NCBI GenBank assembly: GCA_040753075.1
Contig: JBFMHA010000007.1
Span: 23,187 to 87,186 of the forward strand
Direction of reading: 5' to 3'
Length of the DNA stretch: 64,000 bases
From: UBA6814 sp040753075
GTDB lineage: Bacteria; Desulfobacterota; Desulfovibrionia; Desulfovibrionales; Desulfovibrionaceae
The notes beneath the pieces were generated by a model, which saw only the letters and a list, made by a program, of their open reading frames with translations, ran no database searches and was not told the origin of the DNA. The position numbers and the translations under genes are program-made. The first letter of the stretch is position 1; every line of letters begins with the position of its first letter. Of the stretch, positions 7,091 to 15,085 are shown piece by piece.

Positions 7091-9058
7091 CTAGCCGTTT
7101 TCGTGCAGCATGCCCTCGATCATGGTCTTGAGCTCCGCGGCGGTGGCCGCCAGGGCCTCCACGGCCTGGGCCGAGGAGAGCATGCCGTCGCTGGTATCCC
7201 GGGCGATGCGCGTGACCTCGTCGATGGCCCGGTTGATCTGCTCGCTGGCCGCGGACTGCTCCTCGGCCGCGGAGGCGATGGACTCCACCTGCAGGCTGGA
7301 GTCCTCCACCAGGCGGAGGATGTCCTCCTGGGCGTGGCCCGAGGAGTTGGCCAGTTCGGTGGAGCGGACCACGGCCTGGGCCGCCTCCTCCACCCGGTCG
7401 ATGCTCTGCCGGGTGGCCCGCTGTATGGACTGGATGGAGGTCTCCACCTCCTTGGTGGCGGCCATGGTCTTCTCGGCCAGCTTGCGCACCTCGTCGGCCA
7501 CCACGGCGAAGCCGCGGCCGGCGTCGCCGGCCCGGGCCGCCTCGATGGCCGCGTTGAGCGCCAGCAGGTTGGTCTGGTCCGCGATGTCGGTGATCACGTT
7601 CATGATCTGGCCGATGGCGTTGACCTGGCGTCCCAGGTCCTCCATGCCGGCGCGCATGATGTCGGTCTGGGCGTTGACCTGGGCGATGGCCGCCACGGCC
7701 TGGCGCACCATGTCCGCCCCGCCCTTGGCCCTGTCCCGCGCGCCGCGGGCGTTTTCCGAGGCCCGCCCGGCGTTCTTGGCCACCTCCAGCACCGTGGCGT
7801 TCATCTGCTCCATGGCCGTGGCGGTCTCTCCCATGCGTTCGTTCTGCACCGCGGCCCCGCGCTTGACCTGGGTGATCAGGGCCGAGAGCTGCTCCGAGGA
7901 CGAGGCCAGGTGCTCGGATATCTTTTCGGCCTTGCGGCCCGAGGCCACCATGCGCTCCCACATGCGCGTGGCCTTGGTCCCCTGCTCCTGGGCGTCGCGC
8001 ATGGCCTTTTCGGCCCGGTCGGCGGCCTCCGTGGCCTGGCGCTCCTTGGCCTGGGTCTCGGCGATCTGGCGCTTGAGGCCCTCCACCATGCGGGACATGT
8101 CCCGGGACAGCTCCCCGAACTCGGCCACGAACACGCCCTCGGGCCTGGCCTCCAGATCGCCCGAGGCCACGGTCCGGGAGAACCGCTGCAGGGCGGTCAG
8201 GGGCCGCAGCACCGAGGTGATGGTCAGGAAGGCCAACAGGGCGGTGAGCACGGCCGCGGCCAGTTCGATGCCCATGGCCACCATGTCGGTCCGGGCCGAG
8301 ATGCGGGCGTATTCCGCGGCATAATGGTCGCGCAGCGAGGTGATGATGGGCTCCATCCGGCGGGCGTTCTGGATCAGCTCCCGGTTGAGTTCGGCGAGCT
8401 TGCCCTGGTGGCTCACGTAGGCGGCGAAGGCCTTGTCGTAGGCGTCCAGCGCCTTGCCGATGGCGGCCTTCCGGCTCTCGTCGGGCAGGTTGGCCAGGCC
8501 CTGGCGGAACTGGGCCAGGTGGTTGCGGTAGCGGTCCAGGTATTCCTGCTTGCCGCGCTCGATGTAGTTCTTCTCCTGGCGGCGCATCTGGAGCAGGACG
8601 ACGGTCATGCCCAGGTCCTTGATCTCCTTGAACTCCTGCTCCACCTCCCGGCCCGCCGCGATGAACTGCCAGCGCACCCCGTCCTTTTCGGACAGGCCCA
8701 CCGTGGTTTCCGTGGCGGTCATCTGGCCGAACAGGGTTTCGTACTCCTTGACCTGTTTGAGCGCCTTGTCGCACTGGTCGGCCATCTCGGGGTCGGTTTG
8801 ACGAATGGCGGTGATTCTTTCGGTCGTCCGGGCCACGTGCTCCAGGGTCCTGCCGATGTACTCGGCCTCCCGGCGCATGATGAAGTTCTTCTCCTGGCGG
8901 CGGGCCTGGAGCGCCTCCACGAAGGCTTCCTCGGCCGTGGACTTGAGGGCCAGGGCCGCCTCGGTGTGGCGCTTGCCCACGAAGGAGGCGGCGAAGACCA
9001 GGGCGAAGCCGCCCACGGCGACGCAGAACAGGATGACGAGCTTCTGCTTCACGGACAT
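7091..9058 (-). CDS. Methyl-accepting chemotaxis protein with helical periplasmic domain
   Basis: A 655-residue chemoreceptor. An N-terminal transmembrane helix (about 8-27) leads to a ~230-residue all-helical periplasmic domain. This domain twice contains 'RRQEKN(F/Y)I', a repeat typical of the helical bimodular (HBM) class of sensor. A second membrane helix near 265-290, a HAMP region and a methyl-accepting signalling domain follow; the hairpin tip is 'DIADQTNLLALNAAIEAARAGDAGRGFAVVADEVRKL' in type. It has no C-terminal CheR tether. The start ATG at 9058 follows AAGGAG and overlaps the end of the HD-GYP gene by 10 bases, so the two are probably translationally coupled. Confidence 0.94.
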   Translation of the reverse strand: MSVKQKLVILFCVAVGGFALVFAASFVGKRHTEAALALKSTAEEAFVEALQARRQEKNFIMRREAEYIGRTLEHVARTTERITAIRQTDPEMADQCDKALKQVKEYETLFGQMTATETTVGLSEKDGVRWQFIAAGREVEQEFKEIKDLGMTVVLLQMRRQEKNYIERGKQEYLDRYRNHLAQFRQGLANLPDESRKAAIGKALDAYDKAFAAYVSHQGKLAELNRELIQNARRMEPIITSLRDHYAAEYARISARTDMVAMGIELAAAVLTALLAFLTITSVLRPLTALQRFSRTVASGDLEARPEGVFVAEFGELSRDMSRMVEGLKRQIAETQAKERQATEAADRAEKAMRDAQEQGTKATRMWERMVASGRKAEKISEHLASSSEQLSALITQVKRGAAVQNERMGETATAMEQMNATVLEVAKNAGRASENARGARDRAKGGADMVRQAVAAIAQVNAQTDIMRAGMEDLGRQVNAIGQIMNVITDIADQTNLLALNAAIEAARAGDAGRGFAVVADEVRKLAEKTMAATKEVETSIQSIQRATRQSIDRVEEAAQAVVRSTELANSSGHAQEDILRLVEDSSLQVESIASAAEEQSAASEQINRAIDEVTRIARDTSDGMLSSAQAVEALAATAAELKTMIEGMLHENG

Positions 9059-10365
9059 TGCAGTTCTCCTTTTTTCCAACGGATGACCCCGTTCCTGACC
9101 AGGTCGAACAGGGCGCCGCAGACGTCGGGGTCGTAGGCGACCCCGCATCCGGACCGGAATTCCTCCAGAGTGAACTTGAGTCCCAGGGCCGGCCGGTACG
9201 GCCGGTGCGAGGACATGGCCTCCAGGGTGTCGGCCACGGCCAGGATGCGCGCCTCGGGGAGTATCTCGTCTCCGGCCAGGCCGTGGGGGTAGCCGGAGCC
9301 GTTCATGCGTTCGTGATGCTGCAGGATGATCTCGCCCACCGGGCCCGGGAAGGGGATGTCGCGCACGATTTCCCCTCCGGATTCGGGGTGCTTCTTCATC
9401 ATCCCCATTTCCTCGGCCGAGAGCCTCGCGGGCTTGGCCAGGATGGCCATGGGGATGCACACCTTGCCGATGTCGTGGAGCAGGGACGCGTTGCGCAGGG
9501 CCTCCACCCGGTCCGGCTCCAGGCCCAGGCGGCCGGCCATGTGGCAGGCCAGGCGGGTGACCCGCTGCTGGTGGCCGGCGGTGTACAGGTCGCGTTTCTC
9601 GTGGGTGGCGGACAGGGACTTGACCGTCTCGTGGAGCAGGCTCTGCAGCCGGTCGTGGCTCGTGCGCAGTTCGGCCTCGGTCTGCTTGCGGCTGGAGATG
9701 TCCCGGGCGATGACGGAAACCCCGAGCACGGCGTCGTAGCAGTCGAAGGGCGAGAAGGTGGCCGAGACCGGGAAGAGATGGCCGTCGCGGTGGCGGTGCA
9801 CGGTTTCGTGCCGGGACAGGGCCAGGCCCTGGGAGGCGCGGCGCAGGACGGACCGGGAGGACTCGCGCAGGGCGGGCGGCACCAGGAGCATGAACTGCCG
9901 GCCCAGGATCTCCTCGACCGGGTAGCCGTAGATCTTTTCCGCCCCCTGGTTCCAGGTCATGATCTTGCCTTCCAGGGACACCGAGAAGATGGCGTCGTCC
10001 GAGGACTCCACGATGGAGGCCAGGCGGCCCAACTCCTCCAGGGTGCGGCGACGCTCGGTGATGTCGGTGAGGATGAGCACCACCCCGGAGTGGTCGCTGT
10101 CCGGAGCGGTCTTGGCCATGCGCACCTTGAAGAACTTGGGCGGTCCGGAGACTGGCCGGAAGGTCTTCTCGATGACCCGGCTGGTTTCTGTGCATGATCG
10201 GAACTGCTTGAGATCCTTGAAGAGCCAGCGGCAGAGGGTGCGGTCGAAGACCTTGGCGGGCAGGGCCGCCAGGCAGGCCTGGTTCACGTCATCCACCTGG
10301 TCGCGTTCGTCCAGGAGCACGGCGGGCGTGGGGAGGTGCTTGAAGAGAGCGAGGTAGCGATCCAT
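9049..10365 (-). CDS. PAS-PAS-HD-GYP cyclic di-GMP phosphodiesterase
   Basis: A 438-residue protein predicted to degrade cyclic di-GMP. A first PAS-like domain covers about 10-105, a canonical PAS/PAC domain 115-230, and an HD-GYP domain 245-438. The metal and catalytic motifs are present: LLHDIGK (HD at 297-298) and HHERMNGSGYP (350-360), the latter with Asn where Asp is more usual. There is no membrane segment. The start ATG at 10365 has a good GGAGAGGAG upstream. It overlaps the chemoreceptor gene by 10 bases, linking c-di-GMP turnover with chemotaxis in one operon. Confidence 0.92.
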   Translation of the reverse strand: MDRYLALFKHLPTPAVLLDERDQVDDVNQACLAALPAKVFDRTLCRWLFKDLKQFRSCTETSRVIEKTFRPVSGPPKFFKVRMAKTAPDSDHSGVVLILTDITERRRTLEELGRLASIVESSDDAIFSVSLEGKIMTWNQGAEKIYGYPVEEILGRQFMLLVPPALRESSRSVLRRASQGLALSRHETVHRHRDGHLFPVSATFSPFDCYDAVLGVSVIARDISSRKQTEAELRTSHDRLQSLLHETVKSLSATHEKRDLYTAGHQQRVTRLACHMAGRLGLEPDRVEALRNASLLHDIGKVCIPMAILAKPARLSAEEMGMMKKHPESGGEIVRDIPFPGPVGEIILQHHERMNGSGYPHGLAGDEILPEARILAVADTLEAMSSHRPYRPALGLKFTLEEFRSGCGVAYDPDVCGALFDLVRNGVIRWKKGELQCP

Positions 10366-10497
10366 GGGCCACTCCTCTCCGCCGGCAGGGCGCGGGCGTG
10401 GGGTTGCCGGGCAGGTTAGCTTGCATGAATATTTGTTTAAAACAAAACGCCTGAAAGAAGGGGAAACCGGAAGCCGGGTGTGCATGGGGGCCTCGGC

Positions 10498-11343
10498 TCA
10501 GTCGGCCCGGCCCGGGGCGGATCGGCGCAGGATGGCGGTTTCGCTGTGCGGGCGGGCCACGTAGTAGTCCGGCCTGATCTCGACGCCGGGGTCCAGGGTA
10601 GCCCGGGTGGAGGTGGGGCCGATCTGACCGGGCCGGAACGAGACCACCACCTGGCCGTCCGGTGTCAGGAGGACCAGATCCTCGCCGGTTTGGAGGCCCT
10701 GCTTCTCGCCCAGGCCGAAGAGGATGTCCCAGCCCTCCTTGCGCTTGGCCAGCTTGTAGATGGGCGCGATGCCCCTGGAGATGAGCGCGTCCTCCTCCTC
10801 GCCCGTGGCCCGGAACACCAGGAAGCCGAACAAGCCGGCCAGGGGCAGGCAGGCCATCACCACCCACCAGGGCTCGAAGCCGAGATGCCGGATGGCCAGG
10901 GAGGGGATGTCCGCCCGCAGGGCCTCCGGGGTGTCGAATACCCGCAGCGTGTAGCGCGGAGTCTTGTCCGTGGGGGGCTGGACCCGGGCGTAGATCACGA
11001 AATCCACCGCGCCCGCGGGCAGGGTGGCCGGGGCGCGCACCAAGGCGCGCCACAGGGTTCCGCGCAACTCCACGAACTCCAGTTGCACGTCGGGAGAGGA
11101 GGCGGTGTAGCGCAGGTAGGTGTTAAGCTCCCTGGAGTCCCCGGAGCGGGACACCTCGGAGTGGGCCTTGATCCCGTCCGCGTCCAGGGAGATGTCCAGG
11201 GTGCCGCTGGCTATGGTTTCGGAGCCGGCCGTCACCCGAAAGGTATGGAAAGGTTCGCGGATGCTCCAGGCCAGTCCGTCGGCCACGGCCAGGAGGGTGA
11301 GCACGAACAGGATGACCGCGGCCTTTTGGAAGTGGGTTCTCAC
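10498..11343 (-). CDS. Uncharacterised two-helix membrane protein
   Basis: A 281-residue protein of no family I recognise. It has an N-terminal membrane helix (about 8-25), a ~140-residue beta-rich extracytoplasmic region, a second helix near 165-180, and a ~95-residue cytoplasmic tail. The tail contains 'GLGEKQGLQTGEDLVLLTPDGQVV', which resembles a small beta-barrel module. The start is GTG at 11343 behind AAGGA. It lies 132 bases upstream of the HD-GYP gene on the same strand and may belong to that transcript. No function can be assigned. Confidence 0.7.
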   Translation of the reverse strand: MRTHFQKAAVILFVLTLLAVADGLAWSIREPFHTFRVTAGSETIASGTLDISLDADGIKAHSEVSRSGDSRELNTYLRYTASSPDVQLEFVELRGTLWRALVRAPATLPAGAVDFVIYARVQPPTDKTPRYTLRVFDTPEALRADIPSLAIRHLGFEPWWVVMACLPLAGLFGFLVFRATGEEEDALISRGIAPIYKLAKRKEGWDILFGLGEKQGLQTGEDLVLLTPDGQVVVSFRPGQIGPTSTRATLDPGVEIRPDYYVARPHSETAILRRSAPGRAD

Positions 11344-11778
11344 TGCGTTGTCCTTCTCCTCGGCTCCGGGATGGCGGGCAGGCCCGAAGGCTGGTTCAAG
11401 CCGGCGACCCGGTGCGATTGTTGCAAGTATTCAAAGCAATCGCCATGCCAGTGCGCGAAGTCGGCGAGAAAGCCTAAGGGTTTCCTCCGCGCTCAGGTCT
11501 GGAAGGGGGTTTATGGTTTGCGAGATTTTGTCCTGGGCGTTGTGCCAGTTTGCGCGACGCGTGAGGTTGACCAAATGATCCTGGTGTTGATCGGTACAGT
11601 AGGGTACTGGTGCGGCGTACAGAAAGGCGCGCGGCGCGATTGGCGGAGTCGGCTATCGTGCAATATGGTGGCGCGAACCCGTCCGCCCGCGGCCATGCCC
11701 ACTGAATGGTTGTCCTGGTCCTGGGCGGTGCGGTAGGTTGCGCCCAGACCGCCGGCATCACCCGGCTCCGGAGGATGG
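11344..11778. other. Divergent intergenic region with an inverted repeat
   Basis: This 435-base gap between the divergent 281-residue membrane protein gene and the first PEP-synthase-like gene holds no convincing gene. It contains a perfect 7-base inverted repeat, GCGATTG (11414-11420) and CAATCGC (11437-11443), separated by 16 AT-richer bases, which could be an operator. A TTGACC at about 11568 is a possible -35 box, but no well placed -10 was found. The GGAGG at 11770-11774 is the ribosome binding site of the downstream gene. Confidence 0.4.
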
Positions 11779-14385
11779 ATGCGCGCGTTCCTGTCCTTGT
11801 TCCGCCGTCGTCGGCCCCAGGTCCCGGACGAGGACCACGCGGCCCTGTTCAAGGCCCGCTACGTCAGCTTCAAGGCCCTGCTCGAGTCCAATTCCGAGCT
11901 TCTGTCCATCATTGCCGACATGGAGCAGAAGCTCCGCGGCGACACGGTGTTCGGCATGGCCTACGTGGCTTCCCAGGCCTCACGCACCGCTTTCCACCTC
12001 GGCCGCATGGTTGAGGCCTACGCCCGCCTCTCGGGCGACAAGAGCCCGGCCCTGGCCGGGATCGCCGGCCGCCTCTGCGCCGAGATGGCCGCCCTCACCG
12101 CCCGCCGCGCCTGCGCCCGGGGCGGCGCGGCCGTGCTGCCCTACCGCAGCGTGGACAGGAACATGGTGGACAGCGTGGGCGGCAAGAGCGCCAACCTGGG
12201 CGAGATGGCCTCCCTCGGCCTGCCCGTGCCCGCGGGCTTCGCCATCACCACCGCGGCCTGCGAGGCGTTCCTGGCGTCCGGGGGCGTCATGGACGTAGTC
12301 AACCGCAGCCGCATGGGCCTGGATCCCTCCGACGCCGCGGCCGTGACCAGGGCCTCCGAGGCCATCCAGCGCGCCTTTCTCGACGCCCCCCTGCCCCAGG
12401 ACCTGGAGCGGGAGATCCGCGCGGCCTACCGGGACCTCTGCGCCGCCCGCGGCGTTCCGGACATGCCCGTGGCCCTGCGCTCCAGCGCCATCGGCGAGGA
12501 CGGCGAGCTCTCCTTCGCCGGCCAGTATCTCTCGGTCCTGGGCGTCACCTCCGAACGCCTCGCCGCGACCTACAAGATGGTCCTGGCCAGCCTCTTCACC
12601 CCGCGGGCCATGGCCTACCGCCTGCTCAAGGGAATCCCCTTCGAGGGGGTGTCCATGGGCGTGGCCTGCCTGGAGCTAGTGCCCTCCCGGACGGCCGGGG
12701 TCATGTACACCACCAGCCCCACCGATCCCCTGGACCGCAGGATACTCATCAACGCGGTCTTCGGCCTGGGCGTCTACGCCGTGGACGGGACCGTGCCCCC
12801 GGACGCCTACCGCCTCTCCCGGGATCCCGGGGCCGGAGACGATCCCGCCGGGGATCTGCGGGTGGATGAATGGGTGGTGGCCTGCCAGGAGCGGATGCTC
12901 GCCTTCACTCCGGCCGGCCGGGTCCAGGACGCGCCCCTGGCCCCGGACCAGGGCTGCCTGCCCTGCCTCACCCCGGACCAGGCCCGCGAACTGGCCCGCA
13001 TGGGCCTCGTCCTAGAGCGCCACTACGGGGTCCCCCAGGACGTGGAGTGGGCCCTGCACCCCGACGGCCGCCTCGTCCTGCTCCAGACCCGGCCCCTGCG
13101 CGTGGACGCCTCCCGCCGCGACCGGCCCCGCCCCCCCCGGGTCGCGGGCTACGCCATGCTCCTCTCCGGAGGCGACGTGGCCTGTCCCGGCGTGGCCGCC
13201 GGGCCGGCCTTCCACGTCAGGTCCGAAGCCGACCTCGCCGCGTTCCCCGACGGCGGGGTGCTGGTGGCCGAGCACTCCTCGCCCAAGTACGCCGTGCTCC
13301 TGGGCAAGGCCCGGGCCGTGCTCACCGACGCGGGCAGCGCCACCGGGCACATGGCCTCCCTGGTGCGCGAGTTCGACCTGCCCTCCATCTTCAACCTGCG
13401 CACCGCCACCCGCGACATTCCCGCCGGAACGGTCGTCACCGTGGACGCCCTCTCGGGCCGCATCTACGCCGGCGAAGTCCCGGAACTGCTGGCCCTGGCC
13501 GGCAGGCGCGAGGGGTTCATGAAAGGGGCTCCGGTCTTCGCCGTGCTGGAGAAGCTTGCGGCGATCGTCGTCCCCCTGTTCCTCACCGACCCCGCCGCGC
13601 CGGAGTTCCGCGGCCGCAACGCCAGGACCGTGCACGACATCATGCGCTTCATCCACGAGCGCTCCTACGGCGAGATGTTCCAAATCTCCGACCTGGCCGC
13701 GGACCAGGGCGGCCTGGCCCTCAAGCTCGCCGCGTCCATTCCCCTGGACCTCTACATCATCGACCTGGGCGACGGCGTGGCCCGGCCCCACGGTCGCCGC
13801 GTCCGGCCCGACGAGATCGCCTCAGCGCCCTTCAAGGCTCTGCTCGCCGGCATGCTCCACCCCGACGTCAACCGCCGCGAGCCCAAGCCCATCAACCTGG
13901 GCGGCTTCTTCTCGGTCATGGGCGAGCAGCTCCTGGGCCCCCCTCCGGGCCAGGGCCAGCGCTTCGGGGACAAGAGCTACGCCCTCATCTCCGACCGCTA
14001 CCTGAACTTCAGCTCCCGGGTGGGCTACCACTACTCGGTGCTCGACGCCTACTGCGGCCCCCTGGCCAACGAGAACTACATCAGCTTCTCCTTCAAGGGC
14101 GGGGCCGCGGACGAGACCCGCCGCAACCGCCGGGTGCGCGCCATCTCCGAGATCCTCCGCGCCCTGGACTTCGCCGTGGAGGTGGTGGCCGACCGGGTCA
14201 CCGCCTCCTACCGCAAGGACGAGCCGGCCGAGGTCGCCGCCCGCCTGGACCAACTCGGCCGGCTTCTCCAGTACACCCGGCAGATGGACATGCTCATGCA
14301 GTCCGAGGCCAGCGTGCAGCACCTGGCCCGCTGCTTCCTCAACGGCAACTACTGCCACGACCCCGACCACCCGGAACAGGGGTAG
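11779..14385 (+). CDS. PEP-synthase-like ATP-grasp/phosphohistidine protein, paralogue 1
   Basis: An 868-residue protein. Residues 1-130 form a helical domain also found in the paralogue at 17816. Residues 130-440 match the ATP-grasp domain of PEP synthase: 'VGGKSANLGEM', 'ALRSSAIGEDG' (Arg234), 'DVEWALHPDGRLVLLQTRPL'. Residues 460-570 match the swivelling phosphohistidine domain, with His524 in 'GSATGHMAS'. The pyruvate/PEP-binding barrel of true PEP synthase is missing. It is replaced by about 290 residues with 'HDIMRFIHERS', 'IIDLGDGV' and 'FKGGAAD' (from 772), which I do not recognise. ATP-dependent self-phosphorylation is plausible; the acceptor is unknown. The start at 11779 follows GGAGG. 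It is followed by DUF2721 and SulP genes. Confidence 0.85.
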   Translation: MRAFLSLFRRRRPQVPDEDHAALFKARYVSFKALLESNSELLSIIADMEQKLRGDTVFGMAYVASQASRTAFHLGRMVEAYARLSGDKSPALAGIAGRLCAEMAALTARRACARGGAAVLPYRSVDRNMVDSVGGKSANLGEMASLGLPVPAGFAITTAACEAFLASGGVMDVVNRSRMGLDPSDAAAVTRASEAIQRAFLDAPLPQDLEREIRAAYRDLCAARGVPDMPVALRSSAIGEDGELSFAGQYLSVLGVTSERLAATYKMVLASLFTPRAMAYRLLKGIPFEGVSMGVACLELVPSRTAGVMYTTSPTDPLDRRILINAVFGLGVYAVDGTVPPDAYRLSRDPGAGDDPAGDLRVDEWVVACQERMLAFTPAGRVQDAPLAPDQGCLPCLTPDQARELARMGLVLERHYGVPQDVEWALHPDGRLVLLQTRPLRVDASRRDRPRPPRVAGYAMLLSGGDVACPGVAAGPAFHVRSEADLAAFPDGGVLVAEHSSPKYAVLLGKARAVLTDAGSATGHMASLVREFDLPSIFNLRTATRDIPAGTVVTVDALSGRIYAGEVPELLALAGRREGFMKGAPVFAVLEKLAAIVVPLFLTDPAAPEFRGRNARTVHDIMRFIHERSYGEMFQISDLAADQGGLALKLAASIPLDLYIIDLGDGVARPHGRRVRPDEIASAPFKALLAGMLHPDVNRREPKPINLGGFFSVMGEQLLGPPPGQGQRFGDKSYALISDRYLNFSSRVGYHYSVLDAYCGPLANENYISFSFKGGAADETRRNRRVRAISEILRALDFAVEVVADRVTASYRKDEPAEVAARLDQLGRLLQYTRQMDMLMQSEASVQHLARCFLNGNYCHDPDHPEQG

Positions 14386-14584
14386 CCGGGGGCCGTCCGA
14401 ACTCCTGAAGGGAGGCGTGAGCCCGGCCCTCCGCCCCGGCGGATCGGGATGGGGAGCGATGTGGGGCGAAAGGAGGGGGATCGCCCCGGAGAAGGATGAA
14501 AACCCTCGCCGGGCGACGCGAAACGTGGTTTTCCGTCCCCTGCCGGCTCTTGCCTCCTCCCCAGGCCCGTGCGAAAGTGCAAGG

Positions 14585-15040
14585 ATGGAACCTGTAGCTC
14601 TCGTCCAGGTGTTGTCGGCGTCCATCGCCCCGTGCGTGCTCATTTCGGCCTTCGGGCTGCTCCTGCTGTCCCTGACCAACCGGCTGGGCCGGTCGGTGGA
14701 CCGCATCCGGCGCCTGTGCCGGGAGGCTCCGGGGGCGCAGCCCGGGGAGCGGGGCGAGATCGAGCGGCAGGTGCGGGTGCTGTACCGCCGCTGTCGGCTC
14801 ATGCGCTCCTCGGTAGGGCTGTGCCTGCTGGGGGTCTTCGGCATCGGGATGCTCGTGCTCCTGCTCTTTGCCGAGGCCGTGGCCGGGGTGCGGCTGGTGT
14901 TCGTGCCCGAGGCCCTGTTCATCGCCAGCATGGTCTTCCTGCTCGGCTCCCTGGTGTTCTTTTTCCTGGAGGTCCGCCTGACCCTGGAGGCCCTGCGGGC
15001 CGAGGTGAGGCACCGCATCGGCCAGGACCCGGGAGAATAG
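14585..15040 (+). CDS. DUF2721 family membrane protein
   Basis: A 151-residue inner-membrane protein matching DUF2721. An N-terminal membrane helix runs into 'LSLTNRLGRSVDRIRRL', then a charged helix with 'LYRRCRLMRSS', then two more membrane helices and a basic tail. Function is unknown. The frame is open back to 14417, but that stretch looks non-coding and the DUF starts at the ATG at 14585, which has only a weak AAGG upstream. It lies 45 bases before the SulP permease gene and is probably cotranscribed with it. Confidence 0.8.
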   Translation: MEPVALVQVLSASIAPCVLISAFGLLLLSLTNRLGRSVDRIRRLCREAPGAQPGERGEIERQVRVLYRRCRLMRSSVGLCLLGVFGIGMLVLLLFAEAVAGVRLVFVPEALFIASMVFLLGSLVFFFLEVRLTLEALRAEVRHRIGQDPGE

Positions 15041-15085
15041 CCGGAGGTCCTTGACCGGGGCCGCCCGAGGTGGCAGGACGGTACG

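Noticed and set aside
11779..14385. A true PEP synthase (ppsA)
   Set aside because: The PEP/pyruvate-binding barrel with its catalytic Cys is not present; the C-terminal third is unrelated in visible motifs.
14417..14584. Longer N-terminus for the DUF2721 protein
   Set aside because: The stretch is Gly/Arg/Pro-rich and lacks the membrane-protein character of the family, which begins at the ATG at 14585.
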